Origin: Confluentibacter lentus
Lineage (GTDB): Bacteria > Bacteroidota > Bacteroidia > Flavobacteriales > Flavobacteriaceae
Assembly (NCBI RefSeq): GCF_002806995.1
Contig: NZ_NIHE01000001.1
Span: forward strand, 682,001 to 746,000
Direction of reading: 5' to 3'
Length of the DNA: 64,000 bases
The notes beneath the pieces are model-generated. The model made no database searches. It had not been told where the DNA came from and saw nothing but the letters and a program-made list of their open reading frames with translations. Numbering within the stretch: position 1 is the first letter of the stretch; each line of letters starts with the position of its first letter. Both the position numbers and the translations under genes were made by a program. Of the stretch, positions 36,365 to 45,286 are shown piece by piece.

Positions 36365-36487
36365 CATGAATATTTTTTTTGTTATGTAAAGTAGGCTTTT
36401 AACAAAACGCAAATTCTCTCTTAAAGTTTCTTTGAATTTGCTGTCATCATTTGTAGGTAGTTCAGGTAGATTTGCTGCGTAATTCAT
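36359..36487 (-). CDS. Possible 42-residue protein, antisense to the ABC gene end
   Basis: An ATG at 36487 opens a 42-codon frame (starts MNYAANLPELPTNDDSKFKE, then [21 protein letters not shown]) whose stop overlaps the stop of the ABC gene on the opposite strand. The hydrophilic first half and basic helical second half are protein-like, but there is no homology clue and no start-site evidence. The rest of the 294-bp gap holds only a terminator for the CoA-transferase genes. Confidence 0.25.
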   Translation of the reverse strand: MNYAANLPELPTNDDSKFKETLRENLRFVKSLLYITKKIFML

Positions 36488-36593
36488 AAGTATTAAGTTT
36501 AAGGTAGATTTGGGGGAAATCTATGGTTATTACTTTGGCTAATTTGGGGATTGCTAAAATGTAACATTATTTTTAAATTTCAGTTTAAAAACA

Positions 36594-36635
36594 TAAAAAA
36601 TCGATGAAATGCTTTTTATGTTTGACATTTCATCG
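36594..36635 (-). terminator. Terminator of the CoA-transferase unit
   Basis: Reverse-strand stem CGATGAAATG / CATTTCATCG with a 14-nt loop, followed on that strand by a T tract at about 36600-36594. It lies 23 bp beyond the stop at 36658. Confidence 0.8.
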
Positions 36636-36657
36636 GTTTTAACTGTATTTTTGTCTG

Positions 36658-37311
36658 TTAAACGATGATTTCGGGGATATCGTCCTCAATAATTAATTTG
36701 CCTTCAGTAGCGTTTTTTATGTCATCAATAGAAACTCCAGGCGCTCTTTCGAGAAGTTTAAAGCCTTTTTCAGTTACTTCTAATACGGCAAGATTAGTGA
36801 CTATTTTTTTTATACAACCCACGCCTGTTAATGGCAATGAACATCGCTTAAGTAATTTAGATTCACCTTCCTTATTGGTATGCATCATTGCCACTATGAT
36901 ATTTTCGGCACTTGCAACTAAATCCATAGCCCCTCCCATACCTTTCACCATTTTACCTGGTATTTTCCAGTTGGCTATATCACCATTTTCAGCCACTTCC
37001 ATAGCGCCCAAAATAGTTAAATCTACATGTTTGCCGCGTATCATGGAAAAGCTTAAAGCTGAGTCAAAAAAACTAGCGCCTGGTAGCGTTGTAATGGTTT
37101 GCTTTCCTGCGTTAATAATATCGGCATCCTCTTCACCTTCAAAAGGAAATGGACCCATGCCCAATACACCATTTTCACTCTGAAATTCAACAGCAATGCC
37201 TTCTGGAACATAGTTGGCAACCAAGGTAGGAATGCCAATGCCTAAGTTTACATAATAGCCGTCTTTAAGTTCTTTTGCTAACCGCTTAGCGATTCCAATT
37301 TTATCTAACAT
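36658..37311 (-). CDS. 3-oxoacid CoA-transferase subunit B
   Basis: A 217-residue protein with the beta-subunit features YYVNLGIGIPTLVANYVPEG at the start and EFQSENGVLGMGPFP, where the Glu (in SENG) becomes the thioester-carrying residue. It pairs with the alpha subunit encoded at 37403 to move CoA between succinyl-CoA and acetoacetate (ketone-body use) or a similar acid. Both genes run on the minus strand with a 91-bp gap that contains two palindromic repeat elements. Confidence 0.94.
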   Translation of the reverse strand: MLDKIGIAKRLAKELKDGYYVNLGIGIPTLVANYVPEGIAVEFQSENGVLGMGPFPFEGEEDADIINAGKQTITTLPGASFFDSALSFSMIRGKHVDLTILGAMEVAENGDIANWKIPGKMVKGMGGAMDLVASAENIIVAMMHTNKEGESKLLKRCSLPLTGVGCIKKIVTNLAVLEVTEKGFKLLERAPGVSIDDIKNATEGKLIIEDDIPEIIV

Positions 37312-37317
37312 TTCTTT

Positions 37318-37343
37318 GTTATTTCTGCGTAGGCAGTGATCTA
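37318..37343. repeat. Dispersed short palindromic repeat
   Basis: TTATTTCTGCGTAGGCAGTG: in reverse complement it reads CTGCCTACGCAG with an AAATAAC tail, the same layout as the elements at 25579 and 37372. It is the first of two in the scoA-scoB gap. Confidence 0.5.
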
Positions 37344-37371
37344 TTTTTTAAATTTTTACTGTTTTTATATT

Positions 37372-37397
37372 GGATTCCTGCCTGCGCAGGAATAACA
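37372..37397. repeat. Dispersed short palindromic repeat (GGAATAACA type)
   Basis: GGATTCCTGCCTGCGCAGGA then ATAACA: stem TTCCTGC/GCAGGAA. The second of two such elements between the CoA-transferase subunit genes. Confidence 0.6.
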
Positions 37398-37402
37398 ATT
37401 TT

Positions 37403-38104
37403 TTAACTTTTCGTCCTTACAGTTCTCTGTTCAATACGCTTTTCATAATTTATTCCTTGGAAAATGCGCTGAACAAAAATACCTGGGATATGAATTTGAT
37501 TTGGATCCAAAGTTCCAAGCGGCACTAATTCTTCAACCTCTGCAACTGTTATTTTTGCAGCACCACACATAATTGGATTAAAATTTCTAGCTGTTCCTTT
37601 AAAAACCAAATTGCCTGCGGCATCGCCTTTCCATGCTTTTATAAAAGCAAAATCTGCTTTAAAAGCATGTTCCAAAACATACATTTTCCCATTAAATTCT
37701 CTGGTTTCCTTACCTTCAGCAACTTCGGTACCATAACCTGCCGGTGTATAAAACGCGGGAAATCCAGCTTGTGCCGCTCTACATCGTTCGGCTAATGTGC
37801 CTTGCGGAATCAATTCAACATCCAATTCACCAGAAAGCATTTGACGTTCAAATTCTTCATTTTCACCTACGTATGATGAAATCATTTTCTTGATTTGTTT
37901 TTTTTGAAGTAATAAACCCAAGCCAAAATCGTCAACCCCAGCATTGTTAGAGATACAAGTTAAACCCTTAACACCTAGTTTTACAAGTTGTGCTATGGCA
38001 TTTTCTGGAATACCACATAAACCAAAGCCTCCAAGCATGAAGACCATATTGTGAGTTACGCCTTTTAAGGCCTCCTGAACATTTGCTACTTCCTTATTTA
38101 TCAT
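37403..38104 (-). CDS. 3-oxoacid CoA-transferase subunit A
   Basis: A 233-residue protein with [20 protein letters not shown] (residues about 20-39) near the N-terminus, the CoA-transferase family I alpha-subunit signature, followed by [13 protein letters not shown] and [20 protein letters not shown]. It forms the heteromeric enzyme with the protein encoded at 36658. The gene starts at the ATG at 38104 and lies downstream of the PBP1A unit but is separated from it by a terminator, so its promoter should be in the 85-bp gap. Confidence 0.94.
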   Translation of the reverse strand: MINKEVANVQEALKGVTHNMVFMLGGFGLCGIPENAIAQLVKLGVKGLTCISNNAGVDDFGLGLLLQKKQIKKMISSYVGENEEFERQMLSGELDVELIPQGTLAERCRAAQAGFPAFYTPAGYGTEVAEGKETREFNGKMYVLEHAFKADFAFIKAWKGDAAGNLVFKGTARNFNPIMCGAAKITVAEVEELVPLGTLDPNQIHIPGIFVQRIFQGINYEKRIEQRTVRTKS

Positions 38105-38133
38105 AAGAATTAATTTATCCTCTTAAAATTACA

Positions 38134-38165
38134 AAATAAAAAAGCCATTCTAAAATGAATGGCTT
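38134..38165 (-). terminator. Terminator after the PBP1A gene
   Basis: On the minus strand: AAGCCATTC / GAATGGCTT with loop ATTTTA, then a T tract. It lies 25 bp past the PBP1A stop at 38190. Confidence 0.88.
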
Positions 38166-38189
38166 ATGTTTTTTAAATATTGAAATCGT

Positions 38190-40520
38190 TTAAAAGCTTA
38201 AATCGTCTGGAATACCATCCGAATCATCTTCCATAGCATTTCCAGAAGATGTAGTGGAACAATTTACATTTATGGATAAGTTAGCAGGTGCTTCAAAATC
38301 ACCTGTGGACACATTTAGGTCTTTATCGGCATAACAACTTTTCATATACAACCCCCAAATAGGTAAAGCCATTGTAGCCCCTTGTCCATAAGTAATGGAT
38401 CTAAAATGTACAGCTCTATCTTCGCCACCAACCCAAACACCTGTTACCAAATTAGGCACCATACCCATAAACCAGCCATCACTTTGGTTTTGTGTGGTTC
38501 CTGTTTTTCCTGCTATGGGGTTTGTAAAGCCATAAGGAAATCCGGTTATAACTTCTTTATAAACACCATAAGGTTCACCAGTTCTTCTTAACCTAGTACC
38601 AGAACCCCCTTGGGTAACACCCTCTAAAAGTTTTACGGTTACATAAGCGGCTTCATCGCTTAAAACATCGCGTGTTTCTGGTTTAAACTGATATAAAATG
38701 GTGCCATTTTTATCCTCTATACTAGTTACCATAACAGGTTTTGTGTAAACACCTTGGTTAGCAAATGCCGCATAAGCCCCAACCATTTCATAGATACTTA
38801 AATCTGCCGTTCCCAATGCAATAGATGGCACTGCGGGTATGTCAGATTCAACCCCCAGTTTTTTAACCAAATCGATCACTGTTTGCGGCCCTACTTTATC
38901 CATTAACCTAGCGGTAATGGTGTTAACCGAGTTTGCTAGAGCATTTTTTAATGTACTTGTTCCACCATACTTATTATCAGAATTTTTAGGACACCAATCT
39001 TCTATATTTCCATATTTTCCTTTTTCAATACAGAAAGGCGTATCTGGGTACACATCGCATGGTGATGCATGTATCTGGTCTATTGCTGCGGAATACACAA
39101 AAGGCTTAAACGTAGAACCTACTTGGCGTTTCGCTTGTTTTACCATATCGTATTGAAAATGCCTGTAATTCATGCCACCAACCCAAGCCTTTACATGTCC
39201 TGTTTGAGGATCCATGGACATCATACCAGTACGTAAAAAAGATTTATAATAACGAATGGAATCCAAAGGCCTCATGATGGTATCAATTTCAGAAGCTTTA
39301 CCGTCTTTCCACGCGAAAACTGACATTGGTGTTGGTTTATTGAATGATTCCCGTATTTCTTTATCAGATTTATCTAAATCATATTTCATCTTTCTCCATC
39401 GCTCTGATTGTTTCATAGCACGTAAGAGCAAAGCTTCTACTTCTTCCTTTTTCAAATCTAAAAAAGGTGCCGTAGCATTTCTTTCTGGGGTATTCTGTTT
39501 AAAAAACTCTGCTTGCAATCTGGGCATATGTTGTTCTACAGCCGCTTCGGCATATTTTTGCATTCTAGAATCTATGGTTGTGTAGATTTTTAAGCCATCA
39601 TTATATAAGCTCCATTTTGACCCATCTGGTTTTGGATTATTTTTAATCCAATCCCTCATAAATGTATCTAGATATGCCCTGAAATACGTTGCCATACCTT
39701 CCCGATGGGATTCTGGAGAATAGTTTAAGTCTAACTCTGTTTTTTGAAGTGAGTCTTTTACTTTTTCATCAATAAAATCATACTTCTCCATTTGACTCAA
39801 CACTAAATTTCTTCTGTTTTTAACACCAACAGGATTTCGTCGTGGATTATAAAGTGATGAGTTTTGAAACATCCCAACCAGCATGGCTGATTCTTTAATG
39901 TTTAATTCTTTTGGTTCCTTCCCAAAATAAATTCTTGAGGCACTTCTGATACCATCACCATTATTGTTAAAATCATAAATATTGAAGTATTGCGCAATAA
40001 TTTCTTCTTTGGTGTATTGGCGCTCTAAACGTATTGCAATAATCCATTCTTTTACCTTCTGAAGAATACGTTCAACCATATTTGAGGAGCCTTCCCCATG
40101 GAATAATTGCTTTGCCAATTGTTGTGAAATGGTACTGGCACCACCGCCACTTCCTAATTTAACAGCCGCTCTTAAAGTTCCAATAGCATCAATACCCGAA
40201 TGGCTTTTATAACGGGCATCTTCCGTAGCAATTAAAGCATTTACCAAATTTTGGGATAAATCATCGTAACTCACAGGGGTTCTATTATCTTTGAAATAGA
40301 TTTTACCTAGCGTTTTTCCATCAGAGGAAATAATTTCAGTTGCTAAATTGGTTTTTGGATTTTCTAATATTGTGTGGTCTGGCATTTCGCCAAAAAGACC
40401 CCATGATGCCAATAAAAAAATTAAAATGACAAACAGGATACCTCCTGTAAACGTCCACCAAAACCAACGAATATATTTTGAAAAATCTTGAGTTTCTGTT
40501 GTTTTACTATTTTTTGCCAT
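38190..40520 (-). CDS. Penicillin-binding protein 1A (bifunctional)
   Basis: A 776-residue inner-membrane enzyme with one transmembrane helix near residues 18-42 (FWWTFTGGILFVILIFLLAS). The glycosyltransferase-51 domain has ATEDARYKSHSGIDAIGTLR (catalytic Glu about residue 101) and GGGASTISQQLAKQLF. The transpeptidase domain has SxxK in GSTFKPFVY (Ser about 469), SVN in ALANSVNTITA, and KTGT in PIAGKTGTTQNQSDGWF. It polymerises and crosslinks peptidoglycan. The C-terminus ends in an acidic, Ser-rich tail. It is the last gene of the ricT-gldH-PBP1A minus-strand unit. Confidence 0.96.
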   Translation of the reverse strand: MAKNSKTTETQDFSKYIRWFWWTFTGGILFVILIFLLASWGLFGEMPDHTILENPKTNLATEIISSDGKTLGKIYFKDNRTPVSYDDLSQNLVNALIATEDARYKSHSGIDAIGTLRAAVKLGSGGGASTISQQLAKQLFHGEGSSNMVERILQKVKEWIIAIRLERQYTKEEIIAQYFNIYDFNNNGDGIRSASRIYFGKEPKELNIKESAMLVGMFQNSSLYNPRRNPVGVKNRRNLVLSQMEKYDFIDEKVKDSLQKTELDLNYSPESHREGMATYFRAYLDTFMRDWIKNNPKPDGSKWSLYNDGLKIYTTIDSRMQKYAEAAVEQHMPRLQAEFFKQNTPERNATAPFLDLKKEEVEALLLRAMKQSERWRKMKYDLDKSDKEIRESFNKPTPMSVFAWKDGKASEIDTIMRPLDSIRYYKSFLRTGMMSMDPQTGHVKAWVGGMNYRHFQYDMVKQAKRQVGSTFKPFVYSAAIDQIHASPCDVYPDTPFCIEKGKYGNIEDWCPKNSDNKYGGTSTLKNALANSVNTITARLMDKVGPQTVIDLVKKLGVESDIPAVPSIALGTADLSIYEMVGAYAAFANQGVYTKPVMVTSIEDKNGTILYQFKPETRDVLSDEAAYVTVKLLEGVTQGGSGTRLRRTGEPYGVYKEVITGFPYGFTNPIAGKTGTTQNQSDGWFMGMVPNLVTGVWVGGEDRAVHFRSITYGQGATMALPIWGLYMKSCYADKDLNVSTGDFEAPANLSINVNCSTTSSGNAMEDDSDGIPDDLSF

Positions 40521-40538
40521 ACTTATTATTTGCTGAAA

Positions 40539-40564
40539 ACACTTCGACTGCGCTCAGTGTGACA
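40539..40564. repeat. Dispersed short palindromic repeat (TGTGACA type)
   Basis: ACACTTCGACTGCGCTCAGT followed by GTGACA: outer stem ACACT/AGTGT around a GC-rich core, with the TGACA tail. It lies between PBP1A and gldH. Confidence 0.6.
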
Positions 40565-40565
40565 T

Positions 40566-41060
40566 TTATTTTTTATCTGTTCTTTCAATTCTAAAACCAA
40601 CATCTGTAATCCCTTCCAAATCAACAACACCATTCACTTTTCCATTTTCCCTCATGGCATGTTGGATATTAACCATGTATGGTCCCGATTCATTAAAAAT
40701 AATGTGTTCCTTATACCAGAGTTTATTTTCTTTTATATCTGTTAATCCAGTACCCAATAATTTACCAGTAGGGTCGGCCATTTTGTATTCTAAAGTATCT
40801 GTTATTGTTTTCCCATGCGGAAAAACCATTTCTACAATTAAAAACAAATTGCTGTATTTATAATCATTTGTGTTCCTTAAATTAACAAATAGGTTGTAAT
40901 GGTTTAACGAATCTGGAGGGTTTATTTTAAAACTAATTATAGAATCTTTGTTCCATTTGTTTGGGACGGATTTATACTCATCATACACACGATTGGAGTC
41001 ACAAGAGACGCAAACAAAAGAAAAAACTAAAACAAATAAAATAATACTATTTCGAAACAT
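40566..41060 (-). CDS. gldH: Gliding motility lipoprotein GldH
   Basis: A 164-residue lipoprotein: signal MFRNSIILFVLVFSFVCVSC with Cys at residue 20 as the lipid anchor. The body (YDEYKSVPNKWNKDSIISF, NYLFVNLRNTNDYKYSNLFL in slightly altered order, GKTITDTLEYKMADPTGKLL, and the GVDLEGITDVGFRIER end) matches GldH, required for gliding and chitin utilisation in Flavobacterium. It overlaps ricT by 14 bp, the usual flavobacterial arrangement. It is a good taxonomic marker for this window. Confidence 0.92.
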   Translation of the reverse strand: MFRNSIILFVLVFSFVCVSCDSNRVYDEYKSVPNKWNKDSIISFKINPPDSLNHYNLFVNLRNTNDYKYSNLFLIVEMVFPHGKTITDTLEYKMADPTGKLLGTGLTDIKENKLWYKEHIIFNESGPYMVNIQHAMRENGKVNGVVDLEGITDVGFRIERTDKK

Positions 41061-42282
41061 TTTTATTGTCCTGAGGTTTAGATTTTTTGTGGTTTTTTTT
41101 CGGTTTGTTATTATGACCTTGTGGCTTACTCTCTTGAGTCACACTTTCTTTATTCTTTTTTCTTTTATTGTTTTTACGTTTATTAGTAGGTCTCGGACTA
41201 TCAAAGCGTGTTAAACTATCTTGACCTACAACGTTTTCAAATTCAGATTTAGTATCGTCCAAAAGTTCAGAAGCATATTCTTCTAGACTTGCAACAGGTT
41301 GATTTTTTTTATTTAAAGCTATAATCTCATTGGCTTGAACGGTTGTTATTTTATGCCAATTCATCCATTCCCCTTCGTAGGCATACCACATATGGCCCTT
41401 GAAAATATCCGTTTTTTGACAAACAGCAATGCCTTTTTCTGTTTTTAGTTTTATTTCTGTTTTAGGAAATCCTTTTAAGGCATCGAGATAAGAATCCAAC
41501 TCATAATTTAAACAACATTTTAATTTCCCGCATTGACCTGCTAATTTTTGTGGATTTAAGGACAGTTGCTGATAACGTGCTGCTGAGGTGCTAACCGAAC
41601 GGAAATCTGTTAACCAAGTAGAACAACATAATTCACGGCCGCAAGATCCTATACCTCCAAGTCTGGAAGCTTCTTGACGAAAACCTACTTGCTTCATCTC
41701 TATACGCGTTCTAAATTCACGGGCGAATACTTTAATAAGCTCACGGAAATCGACACGTTCTTCGGCTGTGTAATAAAAAGTGGCTTTACTGGCATCGCCT
41801 TGAAATTCTATATCAGAAATTTTCATTTCTAATTTAAGGTCTATGGCAAACTGACGTGCCTTTACCTTCATAGGTTCTTCCTTATCACGTGCTTCAGTCC
41901 AGATATCGATATCTTTTTGACTTGCTTTTCGGTATATCTTAAAAATTTCTTCTGGAGTTTCAGAAATATTTTTACGTTTCATTTGAACGCGCACCAATTC
42001 CCCCGTAAGGGTCACCATGCCAATATCATGACCAGAGGCGGCTTGTGTAGCCACAACATCGCCGATGCTTAAGGTTAAATTCTCGGTGTTTTGATAGTAT
42101 TCTTTTCGTCCGTTTTTAAACCGAACTTCCACCCAGTTAAATGGTTTCTCTCCGTTTGGTAGTGACATATTTGCTAACCAATCGAAAACGGTTAGCTTGT
42201 TACAACTGTCTGTACCACAAGTACCGTTATTTTTGCAGCCTTTTGGCTGTCCATCTTTAGTTGAGCAACTTGTGCAAGCCAT
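41047..42282 (-). CDS. PSP1/RicT-domain protein
   Basis: A 411-residue protein. The N-terminus is Cys-rich (ACTSCSTKDGQPKGCKNNGT, then CGTDSCNKL). The PSP1 domain carries GIGSCGRELCCSTWLTDFRS and QCGKLKCCLNYELDSYLDAL, cysteine pairs that bind iron-sulfur clusters in the Bacillus RicT complex. The C-terminal 70 residues are a Lys/Asn/Gln-rich low-complexity tail. In Bacillus RicT with RicA and RicF supports RNase Y-dependent mRNA processing; the role in Bacteroidota is unknown. The reading frame runs into gldH with a 14-bp overlap. An inverted repeat (ATTCGT...ACGAAT, about 42298-42326) lies just upstream of its start. Confidence 0.88.
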   Translation of the reverse strand: MACTSCSTKDGQPKGCKNNGTCGTDSCNKLTVFDWLANMSLPNGEKPFNWVEVRFKNGRKEYYQNTENLTLSIGDVVATQAASGHDIGMVTLTGELVRVQMKRKNISETPEEIFKIYRKASQKDIDIWTEARDKEEPMKVKARQFAIDLKLEMKISDIEFQGDASKATFYYTAEERVDFRELIKVFAREFRTRIEMKQVGFRQEASRLGGIGSCGRELCCSTWLTDFRSVSTSAARYQQLSLNPQKLAGQCGKLKCCLNYELDSYLDALKGFPKTEIKLKTEKGIAVCQKTDIFKGHMWYAYEGEWMNWHKITTVQANEIIALNKKNQPVASLEEYASELLDDTKSEFENVVGQDSLTRFDSPRPTNKRKNNKRKKNKESVTQESKPQGHNNKPKKNHKKSKPQDNKNVSK

Positions 42283-42440
42283 AGTATTTATATATTGAAT
42301 TCGTTAATAATTAAATTATTACGAATGAAGGTTCATAATTATTTGAAAAGGTAAAGATAAGATTATTATGCTTACTTTAAAATAACAAAAAAAGTATCCT
42401 CGCTTTTTGTAAATATACATAGAAATGTATTACATCTTTG

Positions 42441-42671
42441 TCAAACAGATTTTACGCTTATTATTTTTACGGGACATGCTTTTGATGCGTTATGGCAATC
42501 CTCTAAAATATGTTCGTCATTAGATTTTAAAGTGAAAAATCCTTTTTTATCAATGGCATGAAGTAAGACCGATTTCCCGTCTTTTTTTGACATTTGAAAT
42601 TGTTTAGGTGCCAATTCCACACAGTAATTACATCCAATGCATTTATTTCGCTGCAATGTGATAACAACCAT
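42441..42671 (-). CDS. Small [4Fe-4S] ferredoxin
   Basis: A 76-residue protein with NKCIGCNYCVELAP (Cys 11, 14 and 17) and a distant KACPVKII (Cys about 66), the ligand set of a single [4Fe-4S] ferredoxin. Its start overlaps the stop of the U32 peptidase-like gene by one base, so it is co-translated with TrhP and probably donates electrons to, or maintains, that enzyme. The gap to ricT has no other feature. Confidence 0.88.
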   Translation of the reverse strand: MVVITLQRNKCIGCNYCVELAPKQFQMSKKDGKSVLLHAIDKKGFFTLKSNDEHILEDCHNASKACPVKIISVKSV

Positions 42672-43915
42672 TAGGCTTCTACTTTATTTTCAACAATTTT
42701 ATACAATTTGTCGGATGGCCTTATTCTGAATCCCAATGGAATTGTGACTAAATCGCCTTTAGTACCTTTACTTAGTTTTTTATCGTTCACCATCATCTCG
42801 TTCACTTGTAGTTCTTTAGCTCCGGTTGTTTCGCCAGTTATTAAAATAGTATCGCCTATGGAAATATCGAACGCTTCAATTTTAAATTCACCTATTTGAG
42901 GTTTTGGAAAAAAGTGGGTTCCTTTGCCAATATACACTTTCTTTTGAGTAGCATGCGACCCAGAACCATTGCTCCATTCGCCTAATTTCTGACCTAAATA
43001 ATACCCATTCCAAAAACCACGATTATACACTTTCTCGAGTTCTTGCATCCAGGTAATCACCTGTTCTTTTTTGTAGGTTTTATTTTCTAAACTATCAATG
43101 GCTTCACGATAGCACTTAATCACTTTGGCAACATATTCTGGAGCTCTACCACGACCTTCAATTTTTAAAACCTTGATACCTGCATCAGCAACTTGGTCTA
43201 AAATATCAATGGTACATAAATCTTTTGGAGACATGATATACTCATTATCAATTTCCATTTCAAAACCGGTTTCCTGTTCAATAACGGTATATTTTTTTCG
43301 GCAATTTTGTTTGCAAGCACCTCTATTTGCTGAAGAATTATATGCGTGTAAACTCATATAACATTTGCCTGAAACCGCCATACACAATGCGCCATGTCCA
43401 AAAATTTCAATTTCTATAAGTTTACCCGATGGTCCTTTTATTTGTTCTTTTTCAATGCCTTCTGTTATTTTTTTTACTTGCCGTAAACTCAGCTCCCTAC
43501 TTAAAACCATGGTATCTGCAAACAAAGCATAAAACTTAACCGTTTCTATATTGGTGATATTTATTTGTGTGGAAATATGTACTTCCATACCAATCTCGCG
43601 AGCCGCTATAATAACCGCTTGGTCCATAGCAATAACAGCTGTAATTCCAGTTTCTTTAGCTTTGTTGACCAAGGTTTTTACAATGGATAAATCGTGATCG
43701 TAAATGATGGTATTTAAGGTTAAATACGTTCTAACATTTTTTGCCTTGCAACGTGTTGAAATTTCTATCAAATCATCTAAAGTGAAATTAATAGATGCCC
43801 TAGCTCGCATATTGAGTTGCTCCACGCCAAAATAAACAGAATCGGCACCATTATCTAAAGCGGCTTGCAAGGATTCAAAATTTCCTGCAGGTGCCATCAA
43901 TTCAATTTTTTGCAT
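42671..43915 (-). CDS. trhP: U32-family tRNA U34 hydroxylase, TrhP-like
   Basis: A 414-residue protein starting MQKIELMAPAGNFESLQAAL, the U32 'peptidase' TIM-barrel start. The metal/iron-sulfur cysteines are in IFGHGALCMAVSGKCYMSLH and NRGACKQNCRKKYTV (about residues 170-210), the cluster seen in TrhP (YegQ). In E. coli TrhP with prephenate makes 5-hydroxyuridine at wobble U34. The gene lies 7 bp downstream of trhO, which carries out the same modification with O2, and is followed by the ferredoxin gene. RlhA-type paralogues target 23S rRNA instead; neighbourhood favours TrhP. Confidence 0.85.
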   Translation of the reverse strand: MQKIELMAPAGNFESLQAALDNGADSVYFGVEQLNMRARASINFTLDDLIEISTRCKAKNVRTYLTLNTIIYDHDLSIVKTLVNKAKETGITAVIAMDQAVIIAAREIGMEVHISTQINITNIETVKFYALFADTMVLSRELSLRQVKKITEGIEKEQIKGPSGKLIEIEIFGHGALCMAVSGKCYMSLHAYNSSANRGACKQNCRKKYTVIEQETGFEMEIDNEYIMSPKDLCTIDILDQVADAGIKVLKIEGRGRAPEYVAKVIKCYREAIDSLENKTYKKEQVITWMQELEKVYNRGFWNGYYLGQKLGEWSNGSGSHATQKKVYIGKGTHFFPKPQIGEFKIEAFDISIGDTILITGETTGAKELQVNEMMVNDKKLSKGTKGDLVTIPLGFRIRPSDKLYKIVENKVEA

Positions 43916-43922
43916 GATAGAA

Positions 43923-44996
43923 TTAAGCTTTATTGGCTTTAAAATGATCGAAAATATTCCGTAAATCTTTTTTATAAGGCAGATGGTCTGTGCGTCCTTT
44001 TTTAAAGATGTCGTTGCTATTGCCTTGTCCTTTACGTAATTCTTTTTGAGCTTCGTAAGGCAACCTGTTTATTTCCATACATGTAGTAGAACAACAGTTT
44101 TCCATTTCTTCCTTACACTTCGGACATTGGATAAATAGTAAATGGCATGCTTCGTTGGCGCAGTTGGTATGCACATCAAACGGATCCCCGCATTGGTGGC
44201 AATGGGCAATCACATCATCACTGATACGCTCTGCCCTACGGTCATCAAACACAAAATTTTGTCCTAAATATTTATTTTCAAGATTTTGGTCTTTTACTTG
44301 TCGGGCATATTCTATAATACCACCTTCCAATTGATAGACGTTTTTAAATCCTTTATGTTTAAAATAAGCACTCGCTTTTTCGCAACGGATACCTCCCGTG
44401 CAATACATTACTAAGTTTTTGTCTTCTTTATGGTCTTTTAAATCGGCTTCAATAATATCCAACGATTCCCTAAACGTATCAACATCAGGTGTGATGGCAT
44501 TTTTAAAATGGCCAATTTCACTTTCATAATGATTACGCATATCCACCAAAATGGTTTTTTCATCTTCAATAAGTTCATTGAATGTTTCAGCATTTACATG
44601 AATGCCTTTATTGGTAACATCGAAGGTGTCGTCGTTTAGTCCATCGGCAACAATCTTATCCCGAACCTTCACTTTAAGTTTTAAAAAGGATTTATTGTCT
44701 TGTTCAACAGCAATGTTCAAACGGATATCTTTAAGAAATTCAATGGTATCCAAATGTGCTTTAAACTCGTGGAATCTATCGGCAGGAAGTGACAACTGTC
44801 CATTAATACCTTCGTGGGCGACGTAAATTCTACCCAGAACATCGAGTGCGTTCCAAGTAATGAATAAATGATCCCTAAAAAGTTGTGGATTGCCTATTTT
44901 GGCGTATTGGTAAAAAGAAAGAGTCAATCGATTTTTCCCTGTTTTATCGATTAATTCAGCTCTTTCTTTAGCGCTTAATTTATTGTACAGTTGCAT
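43923..44996 (-). CDS. trhO: Oxygen-dependent tRNA uridine(34) hydroxylase TrhO
   Basis: A 357-residue YceA/TrhO protein. The N-terminal ACP-like domain (about 1-130) contains VAHEGINGQLSLPADRFHEF. The rhodanese domain has the catalytic loop MYCTGGIRCEKASAYFKHKG (Cys about residue 199), and the C-terminal zinc-binding part has CHQCGDPFDVHTNCANEACH and CPKCKEEMENCC. It hydroxylates U34 of certain tRNAs to ho5U with O2 as oxygen donor. It is the first gene of the trhO-trhP-ferredoxin operon on the minus strand. Confidence 0.93.
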   Translation of the reverse strand: MQLYNKLSAKERAELIDKTGKNRLTLSFYQYAKIGNPQLFRDHLFITWNALDVLGRIYVAHEGINGQLSLPADRFHEFKAHLDTIEFLKDIRLNIAVEQDNKSFLKLKVKVRDKIVADGLNDDTFDVTNKGIHVNAETFNELIEDEKTILVDMRNHYESEIGHFKNAITPDVDTFRESLDIIEADLKDHKEDKNLVMYCTGGIRCEKASAYFKHKGFKNVYQLEGGIIEYARQVKDQNLENKYLGQNFVFDDRRAERISDDVIAHCHQCGDPFDVHTNCANEACHLLFIQCPKCKEEMENCCSTTCMEINRLPYEAQKELRKGQGNSNDIFKKGRTDHLPYKKDLRNIFDHFKANKA

Positions 44997-45075
44997 GCTA
45001 TACGAATGTTTTAAGGTTAAAAAAATATTTCAAAGCACAAAAGTACAATTTTTAAAGGCAGACCAAAATTTATGA

Positions 45076-45109
45076 CATAAAAAAAGCACTTTGCTTTAAC
45101 AAAGTGCTT
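45076..45109 (-). terminator. Terminator of a leftward transcript, upstream of trhO
   Basis: On the minus strand, stem AAGCACTTTG / CAAAGTGCTT (10 bp) with a TTAAAG loop, followed by a T tract. No annotated gene ends here: trhO starts below it at 44996 and recA is on the other strand. It must therefore end a transcript that starts in the 45110-45383 gap. Confidence 0.9.
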
Positions 45110-45280
45110 CACAAACTAACTAACCAATTTTCGATATGTTCCTTTTTCACAAAGCTATTTTTGACAAGATAATTGTCAACGGTTTACAAATTTCTACTAA
45201 AAACCAAAGTAAAAATGTAAACCTAAAATGTTAATTAGATTTAATTATGGCTCATTTCATAGCAAAAATTTCCCCACTTT
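45076..45280 (-). ncRNA. Candidate ECF-dependent small RNA (about 200 nt)
   Basis: Bounded by an ECF-type promoter (45313-45287, minus strand) and the terminator at 45109-45076. Inside are two further hairpins: GGTTTACA (45223-45216) / TGTAAACC (45188-45181), and TTGACAA (45179-45173) / TTGTCAA (45167-45161). There is no convincing ORF: the only ATG near the start is followed at once by a stop (ATGAAATGA). A structured, non-coding, sigma-controlled RNA is the simplest reading. It might belong to a described flavobacterial RNA family; I cannot tell. Confidence 0.55.
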
Positions 45281-45286
45281 AAATAC

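Noticed and set aside
36665-37183. 172-codon plus-strand ORF opposite the CoA-transferase subunit B gene
   Set aside because: It is fully antisense to a well-conserved enzyme and its protein is low-complexity Ser/Pro/Ile-rich, typical of a shadow frame.
39256-39585. 109-codon plus-strand ORF opposite PBP1A
   Set aside because: Antisense to conserved transpeptidase-domain linker sequence, no protein-like pattern of its own.
42298-42326. Inverted repeat ATTCGT...ACGAAT before ricT
   Set aside because: An AT-rich hairpin with no known binding consensus; could be a regulator site but there is nothing to support it.
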